Source of the DNA: Anadara kagoshimensis
Taxonomy: Eukaryota > Mollusca > Bivalvia > Arcoida > Arcidae
NCBI GenBank assembly: GCA_021292105.1
Contig: CM037867.1
Span: 15,080,928-15,144,927 of the forward strand
Length of the DNA: 64,000 nucleotides
Reading direction: 5' to 3'
Shown here: in pieces, positions 36,311 to 47,814 of the stretch
Layout of the letters: every line of letters starts with the position of its first letter
Position numbering within the stretch: the stretch's first letter is position 1
Position numbers and translations under genes: made by a program
Notes under the pieces: model-generated
The model's input: the letters and a program-made list of their open reading frames with translations, nothing else
What the model was told of the DNA's origin: nothing
Database searches by the model: none

Positions 36311-36446
36311 CTACAGGTGAGATGATGAACCGACAAAGCGAATATTACTTTAAAGGGTGTATATTCACTCAGTTCGAGTATATGTTAGGTGTCATATGTA
36401 AGCTACAGGTGAGATGATAAACCGACAAAGCGAATATTACGTTAAA
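36267..36446. repeat. Near-identical tandem duplication, 92-bp unit
   Basis: GTATATTCACTCAGTTCGAG, TATATGTTAGGTGCCATATG, AAGCTACAGGTGAGATGATG and AACCGACAAAGCGAATATTA at 36267 and 36359 differ at only a few positions, so the event looks recent. Each unit contains CTACAG|GTGAGATG, a good plus-strand donor. Confidence 0.95.
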
Positions 36447-36449
36447 TAA

Positions 36450-37560
36450 ATTACAAATGGGCTAATTAAACAAATTTTAAACACATAGATGATCATCCGA
36501 AAAGACACTTAACATTGTAAAGGATTGTGTAGAATTTGTTGTAATTTCTTCAACAAAATAATAAGTTTTATTTTTACTAGAAAATTGCAATTTGTAAATG
36601 TTCAAATTTGAAAAATATAAAATACATGTACGTATATTTATTAATATCTTGGACCATTTAATTACCCTCAAGGACATTTGAAATTCATATTTTTATCCGA
36701 CTGGAAATATTTTAATTTTTTAATCAAATTACTACAAACGTTCACCTTCCACTTTTTTCTTATTTATCTTTATTTATTTTATAAAATCGGATTTTTCATA
36801 AAACTTATTTACAAAATATTGATATAAATTAAACAATTCAGATACATAATTGATAGTCAAAATAATTTGAAAACTTAAATTTTCCTGTGATTACAAATTA
36901 GCGACATCTTAAAGTTGTATTTAAAAATCATTGTTCAACGGATTAAACTTTCATTAAAGAAACATCCGTTATTGCTAAAAATGTTAAAGGTTCTGAAAAT
37001 TTATTTTCAAAATTATTAATAAAAATATTAAAAAAAAAAAAAAAAAAAAAAAAACAACAACATTGAAATTTCGGTTGTATGGTTAAAATTTCGGTCAAAT
37101 TTATATAAATAACAACTGATTCTAAGTAGAAATGATGGCATCCTTACCTAAGTTGACTTAAAAAATAGGACTTTTAATTGGTTTCATTAATCCAATTTGC
37201 AATTAACAAGTCTCTAGATTATCTGATTACGAGATGAACAAGTCAACACCTGATTATAATACACAGTGATAAATATCTGATTTATTCTCATGTAGTGTCG
37301 TATCACTGCTTTGGCTATATTATACTTATTTGTCAAAAAATCAAAAAGTATAAAAATGAAAATAAATAAATAAATAACTTTTAATACTAATTACGCGGTG
37401 TTTATTATTATTTATCATCTTTAAACTGTAACACAAATATGTTAAGTTTCAAAATGTCGGATAAATAATTATCCCATGACTCGTTATAATTTTTTCGGAT
37501 AGATAATTTGTTCGTTTATATAATTATTCACTGAGTTACAGAATACTTAAAATGCAATGT
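36450..37560. other. Gene-free stretch with a 25-nt poly-A
   Basis: AT-rich; A run at about 37030-37054; AAAT repeats near 37360. No exon recognised. Confidence 0.6.
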
Positions 37561-37566
37561 TTGTAG

Positions 37567-37592
37567 CTCTCTCTCTCTCTCTCTCTCTCTCT
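37567..37592. repeat. (CT)n microsatellite
   Basis: About 13 uninterrupted CT dinucleotides. Confidence 0.97.
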
Positions 37593-38104
37593 TAAATAAT
37601 TCTACCGACTGAGAATCTTCTGAGATTAACGAAAAGCTTAGACTACTTCTGACACACCTGGATTCATTCATGCATAAGCAACTTGTCCTTAGGTTGGACC
37701 GAAGCATTTTCTCTCCTGTAAATCAGGTAATCAAAATCAGTGCCCTAATTAGTTCCGAATGACTGCCCATGACTTGGTATTACAATAACAAATATGTCAT
37801 GGAACAGTTATTATTATGTAACAATTAAAATGAATTTTTAAAATCTTTAATGAAAAATATATTAATTTCAAATTATTTTTTAAAGTCATGGAATAAAATA
37901 CCAGCGATATGTAATTAAAATTGAAATTTAATATTTAATTTTAAAACAATATTATATTGAGGGAAAATACGAAATGCTAGTATTTCCTTTTCATAACTCC
38001 CTGTATGACATCACATTCTACTATCAATCATGGCACTCCCGCCAGGTGTCGCGATTTATCGGAAGGGTGTATATATCTATTATAATAACAGTCAAAATCT
38101 TCTT

Positions 38105-38265
38105 GTCCTTCACGAGTAGAAATTCTTCCCCTACTAGGCAAACCCCTGTGAAAGTCGGCCATATTGTAAAGATGTGCCCAAAACTGAAATCTTGTCCTGA
38201 AGTAGATATTCTTACCCCACTAAGCAAACCCCAACGAATATTAGCCATATTGTAAAGATGCTGAC
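38105..38265. repeat. Tandem duplication, 85-bp unit
   Basis: GAGTAGAAATTCTTCCCCTA, CTAGGCAAACCCC and GGCCATATTGTAAAGATG occur with GCCATATTG at 38158 and 38243. The preceding 37990-38110 is modestly CpG-containing (CCCGCC, TCGCG, ATCGG). Confidence 0.88.
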
Positions 38266-38269
38266 TGAA

Positions 38270-39370
38270 CGAATGCTTAAATTTTTATCCATTACATTAC
38301 TTATAGCCAATAGTAGATACACTGATTTTAATATTCAGTAAAACTTCATCATTTAAAAGCTTTTCATTAACTTGGCCAACTCACTTATCCCTGTACTATT
38401 TGGAGTTGCTGTGTCTTTCATGCTTTGTTCTAATTTTTTTTTCAAAATTCTCATTTTATTGTCAAATCTCTTTATTAATGCTAAAAATTAAACAAATGGT
38501 GATAATGAATCAAGGTCAAACAGGAAAAAAATATAGAATGTTACCACCTAGCTGAGGGCCTGTCATTCATTCTCTTTGGTTTGAGCGTTTTTAATTTGAG
38601 GATCCAGTAGTCCTCACTGTCATTCTGATGTTTTTGGGAGACTATATCTTCTGGGTCACTTGTTAGTACTTGTATGATTTCAACGATCGCATTTTAGAGA
38701 CTGTGGTCACTTTGGTTGAAGTGTCTACCCGTCTGCCCCATTACTTTTATTTAGTGGACCAACTTAGTTGGTATCATCCCTTCTTTCAAGGTCAAACAGC
38801 TCAGGATTTTATACCTTAGAGTGTGTTGGTTTCCTTTTTCATATAGCAATCATACATTACAAAATTGTAAAAGAAGTAGTATTATTGAAAAAAGCAGCAT
38901 GGTTGAACCTCGATTCATTGCCATCATTTGTTTAATTTTTGGGCTGATCTCATCCCTCAAAACAGAAAATATGCAATACCTAATTTCATTCTCAAAAACG
39001 GGAAATCTGCTACCAATTACAAAAGCCTCTGCATTTATAATTTGGTCATTAAACCCCCGCAGTGGTGTTACACATCATTGTAGAGATCATTCACCTGGAG
39101 ATCTTTATGATAGCAGTTTTCATGGTAATAGATACAAACGATATCAAAGATACCTCTTCATTTGACAAACTATCTAACAATTTATTGGAAGCAGTAAAAT
39201 AATTTACAAAAAATATCAAATGAATCCAATACTCCAGATTTAAATCTGAATATTGAATTTCTGCAAAATCTAGATAATTTGTTTTTTATTTCTAAAATAA
39301 AACTTTCATGATAAAAGTACAAGCAATGAAAGAGAATTAAAAATAATGTCCAACTTTTTGTCAATGTCAG
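38270..39370. other. Gene-free stretch
   Basis: No exon recognised. The longest open frame (38821-39165, plus, 114 codons) lacks a usable start context, splice signals or any familiar motif and is AT-rich like its surroundings. Confidence 0.55.
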
Positions 39371-39375
39371 AAAAA

Positions 39376-39556
39376 ACAGTCAAACCTGTCTGTAAAGACC
39401 AACACAAGGGAATTAGGAAAAGTGGCTTTATGGCCAGGTGGCCCTTATATAGAGATTCAACTAACCTGAAGAAAGAAAGACTGGGATAAAATGTTAATGG
39501 CCATTAAAAGCAGGTGGTCCTTGTATAGAGGTGGCCTTTAAGGCATGTTTGACTGT
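39376..39556. mobile_element. Small inverted-repeat transposon (ACAGTCAAACCTG termini)
   Basis: Left end ACAGTCAAACCTGTCTGTAA and inverse right end ACAGTCAAACATGCCTTAAA match over about 26 bp with a handful of changes. Internal GGCCAGGTGGCCCTTATATA and AGGTGGTCCTTGTATAGAGG are the sub-repeats typical of this widespread invertebrate element type. Superfamily not assigned from sequence alone. Confidence 0.8.
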
Positions 39557-39757
39557 AACTGCAAACAGATTGATAAATGAAATCTTTTAAATCCAAATAA
39601 TATAAAATTTCAGTAAAATTTAGATTAAATAAAAACTAATAAGACTTTGTTGTACAAAGGAAATGGTTACAAAAGATATCTGTTCATTTTAAAAAAATTG
39701 TCAAACACAATTTATTACAAAAGGATTAATCAAATCTGATTGAAATCAGCAAAACTA

Positions 39758-39770
39758 GGGGGGGGGGGGG
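39758..39770. repeat. Poly-G tract, 13 nt
   Basis: Uninterrupted G run within AT-rich sequence. Confidence 0.97.
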
Positions 39771-40437
39771 TTATTTTAAATTCTAAAATTAGATTTCAAC
39801 CACTTGACTTATTTGTAAAGTCCAGACGATATATATACAATCTCAGCCAAGTCTAAATCTAGAATACCAGACTCGACTTCTTATTTCAGATCTAAATTAA
39901 TATTCAAAAATATCATCAAAATCTTTTTTTTTAAATTGATTAATTTCAGATCAAATCTTGATATAACAACAGCAATCAGAGTAGTCTAGGTTAAAAAAAT
40001 ATATACAAAATAACTATTTAGATATAATTTCATATTTCCATCAACAATATTCTGGAGATAATAGTATCATATTCTATCGATATTATTCTGGAAAATTTTT
40101 TGGTTTTTTCCTCTATTTTTTCTAAGCTAAATATTAATTTTCTGTGAACAAGTCCCAAGACATTGGCCATAGAATATTAATTTCTTAATGATTTATAATA
40201 AGATGAAAATAGATACAAGGCTTCTAGCTAAATCTAGCGACATCCCAATTGACTTGAGCATTAATGGCTGTATGTATCGTCATTTCAATTACCACGGTAA
40301 CCATTATAACCAAATCATTAAAATTAAGAAAAATAAATCAATAAAAATTTAATTTGGTTCATTATATAACTTACTTTAATTTCTTTATTGTTTTTTGTTT
40401 TTAATTTATAAAAGAACATGTTATTAGCCAAAACCTA

Positions 40438-40800
40438 AAAGATCTGACCTCAATTTCGCAATCATACCATTCCTTAACTAAGAAATCTGGCAAATTAAAA
40501 ACCTTTAAAATTTTGTTAATTGTTAAGATATTGGGGTATTTAAGGTGTCATTTTGCAGATCATTGCAAAACCCCGCTGTTTTTCAGAGATTGTAGCCACA
40601 TTTTCCAAAAATTTACAATTTTTTCTAGTGGCATCATTTTATTAGGAAGTTACTTATCATACAATGTCAGTCTCAGCTCAAATTCTTATTTCAAAATGTC
40701 TGCATACTCCATAAAATTTTCAAGTTCAGCATAAAATTTTCAAGTTCACTTGAAAAATGTGGCCACAATCTTTGAAAAAATGGTTTTAGTAATAATGAAT
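40438..40800. mobile_element. Relative of the 27.0 kb MITE, with internal hairpin
   Basis: ACCTCAATTTCGCAATCATA and CATTCCTTAACTAAGAAATC, followed by GTTAATTGTTAAGATATTGG, match the 26999-27264 element. TTTTTCAGAGATTGTAGCCA (40579 on) and its inverse near 40753-40780 (AAAATGTGGCCACAATCTTT) form a second, nested hairpin of about 26-bp arms. The right terminus is not preserved. Confidence 0.6.
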
Positions 40801-40921
40801 ATCGTTTAGAGACAATAATAATTCAACTTAAAAGTTGGTCAATTCTGAAATAATGAAAGAAACAAGAGTAGCCAGAGATAAACAAGTTTCAAAAAGCAAA
40901 AGACGACATATAAACATACCT

Positions 40922-40937
40922 GGTTACTATAGTAACC
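40922..40937. promoter_or_regulatory. Perfect 16-bp palindrome, X-box-like
   Basis: GGTTACTATAGTAACC is exactly self-complementary and resembles RFX X-box sites (GTTNCC..GGNAAC). It sits against a minus-strand CAG|GTATGT donor motif. Regulatory role is inference. Confidence 0.25.
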
Positions 40938-41839
40938 ATTGGAACCCTGCCAACAAATGCACAGCAATATCATACTCATTTTAGTGGAAAAAATATGCTT
41001 GGTAAATTTACTAATAATATTTGTATCACGCATGTTTGATTGAGCGAGCGGTTAATGACCCCTGTTAATATTGGGTAAAGTACATGCTACTCCCCGGACT
41101 CTTGATGCTGTTGATCCTTCCTAAATTATTACAGGTGTAGCTTGTAACAAGTTAAGTGCTTTTAGTTTATATTCAAATACCAAGGTGGCAAAATATCACC
41201 CTTCATTTATGACTCAATATTGCCAAATTATGCTCGATCAATGCTGGGAATTCCGAACAATTTTGGAGGCCATTATGGAGTAGACGTTCCTGTTAGTGAC
41301 TAATTTACAAAAGGATTCATCTCAGTATTGGACTCATTATTTCCGCTGCTTTTAGCTATTGTTGTTCTCGTTAAGCAACCAGGAACTCGGCAGGACACAG
41401 TCAAATGATGCACAGTAATTTGATAATGACATTTTGACAGTGATATCAATCAGAACTTGTAATAATTAAGATAAAAGGGGTTCCATCCCCCGTAAAAACT
41501 ATGCTGGTGCCGAGATACTTTTTTTTTTTAGAATTCGTCAGAAAATACAAACATCGCTCATTATGTGTCAGTTATGATAAAAAAATGTATAAAAAATAAA
41601 AATAACTAAGAAATAAAAAAATTTATGATGTTTTGTTTTAAAATAAAATAATAGAAGCATGCTGGTATTGATACAACCGATATTTTAAAATTTCAAAAGA
41701 GGGAATATTGATGCACATCATACGAGCCTAACACAATAAGGATATTCTTGCAATCAACAAGAATTCAATGAACAGCAATTCAATTACTCTCCTCATCTCT
41801 TCAGCTGACCGTATACCAAAACAAAAGGAAATTGAGCAA

Positions 41840-41945
41840 GCTTACATACCCGGTCACAACTTTTTTTATTTCTTGATCAGACCAAGCCAGGTTTGAACCC
41901 TAACCTACCACATACAAAGCAAAGACACTATCAACTGATCTATCA
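41840..41945 (-). mobile_element. Worn tRNA-like SINE head
   Basis: GGTTTGAACCC (41890-41900) followed by ACAAAGCAAAGACACTATCA and ACTGATCTATC parallels the head at 45681-45735 (GGGTTCAAACCC ... CACTCTACCAACTGAGCTA). No tail is visible. Confidence 0.5.
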
Positions 41946-42547
41946 TAGTGGTAAAAGTGGGAAATGAAGAAAAATATAATTCACAATTCTCGACAATTTC
42001 TTAATTGTTAAGTACCCAATCAACAATATATCGTGTATACATACAATTTCATGTATGAACTCAGGAAAATAAAGATTTTCAAGTGCTGGAAAAAATCCAG
42101 AATTATGGGCTTGTATTAACAAAGCGTTTCCTTAAAGGATGAAACAAATAACATTCTGAGTCTGTTTGTAGCTTCCATATGTTACTGTGACCTAACAGAG
42201 GATTAGGTTTATACAAATACGAAAAAAAAAGGTTACAATTTTCACACTTTTTTCTTCATAAACATAACACACTCACAACACAGTAGATATCCACAAAGAT
42301 AAACAAAGTTAATATCTCACATAATTTTATTCATAAACAAAATTAATAGCGCACACAATTTTACTGATTTAATAGAATAAGCAAACTGGATACTATATAC
42401 AAACACGGAAATCTCAGATGTGCAATTCAAATAAACAATAAAGATTCATTGATAAATAAAGTGTTTCTATATGTTTTCCTGTGCATTTTCTCCCTACACA
42501 AATTTCTAAATTCTTTTTGGATGCAGTCTGGTTTCACCAGCAATATA

Positions 42548-42808
42548 CAGAGGCGGATCCAGAATTTTTGAAAGGGGAGGGGGGGGTATAAAGGCTCGAA
42601 CCTTCTAGGTTCGGATGCTCCCCCGGAAAATTTTGAAAAAATGGCGCAAAAATACTGCTTTCTGGTGCAATCTGAGCTGCATCAATGAGGAAAAAATCTT
42701 TCATTCAAAATGCCTGTATCAAAGTATGAAAAAAGTGTGATAATATGTATTATTAGCGAAATAAAGGGGGGCATATGCCCCCTACGCCCCCCTCTGAATC
42801 TGCCCCTG
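42548..42808. mobile_element. hAT-like nonautonomous element (CAGAGGCGGATCCAG termini)
   Basis: Left CAGAGGCGGATCCAGAATTT and inverse right CAGGGGCAGATTCAGAGGGG, each followed by a G-rich run (GGGGAGGGGGGG / GGGGGGCGTAGGGGG). CAGNGGCGGATCCAG ends are typical of hAT-type MITEs in many animals (established knowledge; superfamily tentative). Target-site duplication is not clear. Confidence 0.8.
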
Positions 42809-42837
42809 ATATGCCAAGCATTACCACATAATATTAC

Positions 42838-42890
42838 AATGGAAGAATGGAGCATTATGTCCCAGTCAAGAGTCGTTCACTTACTGAAAA
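42838..42890 (-). mobile_element. Isolated SINE tail fragment
   Basis: GAGCATTATGTCCCAGTCAA and GAGTCGTTCACTTACTG match the tail shared by SINE families A and B; no body follows. Confidence 0.6.
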
Positions 42891-43069
42891 CGTATTTAAT
42901 TTCTCGTATATTTATTTTCGTGATATAGGAAATTTAGACATATCTGCGTAATTATATTTTTGCGTACCCCAAATGTGCACTATAACACAAATTTTTGTGC
43001 AAAGTAAACGGCCACGAAATAAGCAAATATTAGTACACCATGAAAATAGACATGTTTACAGTATATCAA

Positions 43070-43175
43070 GGCAGTCAGTTCTAAGATGGTGAAAACTAGA
43101 GTGCCTTGAGAAAATAACCAAAAGAAAGAAAATGAACAAACTTTTTCACATTAGGATCTGTTGGAACCCTAGTTA
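43070..43175 (-). mobile_element. SINE family A fragment, minus orientation
   Basis: AAGGCAGTCAGTTCTAAGAT, GGTGAAAACTAGAGTGCCTT, ACAAACTTTTTCACATTAGG, ATCTGTTGGAACCCT follow family order. Tail and head are lost. Confidence 0.8.
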
Positions 43176-43566
43176 AGTTTAATTCTTAGCTTTTTTCTTA
43201 AAACCAAAATTCAGATATTACAGTTTGAAGAGATCTTAATTTAAAAGTGTTAGTTAAATAATTGTGAACTTGGACCCATATGTATTAGTGTAAGCTAGTT
43301 CACACATAAATGTGTTACGGCTTAACTTTTAGTCCAGGAAAACCCTAAGAATCCATCATTAGTAAACAAGATTTAAACAGTTATAAATTGTCCAGGATTT
43401 AGTCAGATTATTTCTGGGTTAACTGGATCATTTTTGTACGCAATGACTCCAGGAATTATTTACAAAATTTTTGAATGTGGTTGAAAATGCTGATTATGAA
43501 AAAAAGATGTTGAACAGATTATATATATATATAAACTAATCATCAACACTCTAGTACTGGTATTTT

Positions 43567-43797
43567 CTTTCACCAAGCACTCGGCATTACGAAATGAAAG
43601 TCACGGTTCTTTCGGATGGAAACTTAAAATAAAACAAGGTCCTGTGTCATGGTGGGCATGGAGGGATAAAGAACCCTGCTGTATAATGCCATCAGGGCAA
43701 CACACAGGCAAAATTTCTGCAACTTCGCCTACAGCTGGCAACATCTCAATATAAGTGATATATTTTTGACTGGGACGTTAAACACCATTACTGAACT
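43567..43797 (+). mobile_element. SINE family B, plus orientation, with intact tail
   Basis: ACCAAGCACTCGGCATTACG, AAATGAAAGTCACGGTTCTT, TGTCATGGTGGGCATG, AAGAACCCTGCTGTATAATG, AAATTTCTGC, GCCTACAGCTGGCAACATC and the tail GACTGGGACGTTAAACACCA. Gives the sense orientation of family B. Confidence 0.88.
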
Positions 43798-43799
43798 CT

Positions 43800-45526
43800 A
43801 GTACTGGTATTGGTAAAATATCTATTATATAAAGGAGAAACAAAAAGGTTTTCTGCTTTATTTGGTTTACATTACAAGGTATGTCCCTGGTTCAATAAAC
43901 ATTTTCAGGCCCTTTCCTCGTAATTATTTCTTTTGTTACGATCCAGGAAGTTATGAAAACTTTCAAAGCACCAGTTAAGTAAACCCATATGCAGCAATAT
44001 ATATCATAATCATGTATGTATTGAGCCGTGATAAAAACAATCTCCCGTATATACTCTCTAGTATTTTTAGACTCGGCCTATTATTACTTCAATTACGCAA
44101 CACTTTACCTAAAAATCTTTACACCAGGGAAATGCTATCATGAAAAAATTCCGAACTTAATGAAAAACATTTGTTTAAACATGCAACACAATTACTATAA
44201 AAATATTTATATTTGCAATACTATCTTTTTTGCATTATGATCACACAATTTACGCAAGATTACATGAGGTAACAGATTTTTGAAGTGTGATAACGCAACT
44301 CGTGCAAAAAATTGCACAAATGTTTTAAGAATTCCTATACACTGATCATGCACAAGACAGACCAGATGAAAACATTTTTTTTAGAACAGTAATTTATAGT
44401 AAATGGAATTGATGTATATTTTGTTTAAATGAAAAGTACTTAATTAACTGAATTAATTCTTTTAATTCTAAAAATGTAGTAAAAATATAAAATACAAGAA
44501 TTGTTTTCCTTCAATTAATGATAAATACAACGGAGATAACCCCAAGGCAAAATGTAGCAAATAAAATGAAAAAAATATTTTTTTAAAAGAAGTGTACAAA
44601 ATCTGACACATTATAAAATGACATCATCATAAACAGATAATCTCATAACAGGGGAGATAACTAAATCTGTCGGATACATTATAAATAATGTTAAACATGA
44701 CTGCTATTAAGACAATATCCCTTTCCTATAAAATGAGAAAAAATTGAAAATTTGAAAGCATTATCAATCTCAATTAAGATCACATATTACATTTAGCCAT
44801 ACATCAGTAAGGACTAGGAACATGTAGAAATTATCCAAATTAATTCTTTTTTATTTCAATTAATTTCTTTAACAATTTTAAGTGGCAATACTGCCAAAAC
44901 ATTAAGAATCTTTTTTTTCTTTGAAAATCTTCCTAATGAATAAAGAAAGATGGAAAATCCAATTACTAATGAAGTTTCAATCTGACATCATTAAAATTGA
45001 AACACCAGTTACGGCAATAACGCTCATATCCAGAAGAAAGTTTTTTTCGTAATCGAGAAAACTGATGACTATGATGCTTAGAATACTAACCGCATTCCGA
45101 TCCCGTTTGACAGTTTTTAATGCAGAAATCAATATCAATTTACAGTTAGGGGATTAAGTCCCATTTAAAAATATCCGTATTCAAATGTTCCAACGACGTG
45201 TTGGCATTATCGTCAATATCAGGTTGTCACAAATCTAATGGTTTTTCTTTCGTTTTTTCGATATTAGGAGTTTACGATGTAAATTTATCATCAAAATAAA
45301 CTTAATCCCCGACTGTACGAGATTAACTGATAATGATAATAGGATCTGGATTAGTGATGCAGACCGATTGGATTTCGCAATCAAATTCAATTTTTTCTAT
45401 TAGGTATTCATCACGACAATTACACTTGTAAGGTTGAAGACAAACTAGTGACTTTGTTTGGAGAGAATGACCTGGATTTCCAGAATAGACCAATAAAAAT
45501 TCCCAAACCAATAGTTGATCGATAGA
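43800..45526. other. Gene-free stretch
   Basis: AT-rich, no exon recognised. Contains GGGAGATAA (44652-44660) and a related CGGAGATAACC near 44531. Mild CpG retention at 45060-45260. Confidence 0.5.
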
Positions 45527-45747
45527 TTGAATGGGGTTTTGTGTCCCAGTAAAGAATATTTCACTAATATAGAGACATTACAAGCTATAGGTGAAGTGGA
45601 ATTTTTACCTTTGCAGTGCGTTAAAGGGGCAATTTGAAGGGAGAGTTATTTTCAGTGCCATGTCTGGCGTGTCCTTGCTAGGGTTCAAACCCATTACCTC
45701 CTAAATACAGAACAAGCACTCTACCAACTGAGCTACTGTTTTGGCCC
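45527..45747 (-). mobile_element. SINE with nearly intact tRNA head, sharing the A/B tail
   Basis: On the minus strand the head reads GGGCCAAAACAGTAGCTCAG: TAGCTCAGTTGG (45735-45724) is a perfect A box and GGGTTTGAACCC (45692-45681) a near-perfect B box, at normal tRNA spacing. A unique body follows, ending in GAAATATTCTTTACTGGGAC, the tail of families A and B. The best-preserved Pol III promoter in the window; it is a SINE head and not a tRNA gene because the acceptor stem does not pair. Confidence 0.85.
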
Positions 45748-46699
45748 AAATGGACTAAAATGTTTACACAAATTAAATCTTATTGTGCAATATTGTCTTG
45801 AACCACAAAACTATCAGATAATATAACAACTTTGAAATGATATTCTAAATTATAACATAGAATAGGTCCCTACAAACACTGACAATACCAATTGACAGTA
45901 GGAATTCAAAAAAATTTCCAGGCAGGGAAGCCAGGTGACAGATTTTCAATTTGATGTTTATCTTGCAAATTTTGGTGATTTTTACCAGATTTGGATGATT
46001 GTTGGGCCCTGCATTAGAATTTGTGAAAAGTTATTTATTTACCATTTTGAATCAAATATAAAGAAATTAAATCCAGATTTCTTAGTTTAAATCCCTTCCT
46101 GTTGCCAAATTATCTGATCATACATTACTAAAATAATTACATAATGTGACATATAAAAAAGTTAAAACACAACTTCGTAATTTTCTTTCATATTTTTAAT
46201 AGTCAAAAACAATTTTGGTTCTGATTTCTGATCAAATACTCTTGATTTTAAAAACAAATCTTGTGTTCAAAATTTAATTTAATAAACATTACTAAATGAA
46301 GTCTTAAAATCTCTCAGGAAACTGAACCTAAAACTATTAAAGTCAGAACAATATCTAAAAATATATTAATTAAAATCCAATTTGTTATCAAGCTTATCTT
46401 TGATCTTGATTATGTGCGTAATCTGAATCTAATGAACTCTTGTCATATAGGCGTTTTAATAGACACTGATCTTATACACCCATGATATCAGCTCAGCTCC
46501 TTAATTTAAGGTTGTAATGCATCATTGTTGATGCTGTATCCTGTATTCTGTCAATTCTCATTTGCCGATACGTCAGGAATACTTTTCATCCCTGTCAAAT
46601 CCGATTTCCGAAACTATATGCTACATTTACGAAGATCTGATGAAAAAGAGCTATGATTATCAGTTAAATTTACCATGTTTATTATGACAGAATGTGTGT

Positions 46700-46759
46700 G
46701 TTGTGTCTGTCTCTCTCCCTTTCTCTCTGTGTGTGTCTGTCCGTGTGTGTGTGTGTGTC
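46700..46759. repeat. Compound TCTG / CT / GT microsatellite
   Basis: GTGTGTTGTGTCTGTCTCTC followed by TTTCTCTCTGTGTGTGTCTG and a clean (GT)n. Confidence 0.95.
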
Positions 46760-46864
46760 GGAATTATAGAGCCTTTATGGAGGCCATGTTGTAATCTGAA
46801 TACTGTTTTACATCCCATCAAATAAACGATCACTTATAAAATTATTATTATCAAAGTACCCATT

Positions 46865-47365
46865 TAGCAGGTGAGCTAGATATTTACCAACAAGGGACGT
46901 CATCATGTGAGCTAGATATCTATCCCATAATTTAGCCATAACAGAACTCTTTGTCAAAAAAGCCTGTATATTTTTTATTCTTTAGTCTTGGAATAAACAA
47001 GTACTAGAAGTGTTCATCTGAAAAATTTCATGATTTATGAGTATCAACATGATGGCATTAAGACCCACAGTCAGGTGAGCTAGAAAAGTTTTTTAACATT
47101 TAGATCCTTAGAGAAGTATGCTAGACAAGCTGTTACATAATGAGAGGGACTGGTTTTTCTCACAAATGTTTTGGATTATGAGCATAAAGAGTCTTGACCA
47201 AGTGAGCTAGCAAATCTTTAGGCAGCTGAGCTAGAACAGTTGTTTCATGATGAAATACACATGCTCATCGAACTTAACCTTTAAGACCCTTGGCCAAGTG
47301 AGCTAAGAAAGCTTTTAACATTAATTAAGACCCTCAGGCAGGTGAGCTAGAAAAGCTTTTCTAAG
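46865..47365. repeat. Irregular array of AGGTGAGCTAGA motifs
   Basis: GTGAGCTAG-type blocks occur at about 46871, 46908, 47075, 47202, 47226 (CTGAGCTAG), 47298 and 47342, separated by related sequence such as AAAGCTTTT, ATTATGAGCAT and AAGACCC. Spacing is uneven, so this is an old, partly lost array. Confidence 0.8.
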
Positions 47366-47814
47366 AGGGATAGATGTTGGTGTTCATCTGACAAATTTCT
47401 TGAATTATGAGCATTTTGTTATGAAAACAAATGCAAAGTAAGTACGCATCACAGGTGTTATAAATTAAAAACCCTCTCTATGTCCAATATAATATACATT
47501 GTGTGCCAGAACATCTTCATTTGGAATGGAAACCATTTCATCTCAAATAAATTGATAGCACAGCTTATCGAGTTGTCTTGGATAAAAAACACTTAAAGGT
47601 GGTCTGAAGTATGTTATTTATATTATTTACTGAAATAACAAAGGAAAAATTCTGTTGTAGGTGTTCACGATTTTCCCCGATAAATAATTTTCATCTAAAA
47701 CAAACGGTGCTCAGCAAGCACTTTGCTCCCTTTGTTGTTGTAATTGCCTTGATTACCTCCCTCTACCAGACTCTCATAAACTCGCTGATATAAATTATCA
47801 TCTATAATTAAATT

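Noticed and set aside
38821-39165. 114-codon plus frame
   Set aside because: Unique sequence but with no known motif, no CpG retention, no splice signals and base composition like the surroundings.
45681-45747. True tRNA gene
   Set aside because: A and B boxes are excellent, but the acceptor stem does not close and the unit continues into a SINE body with the shared tail.
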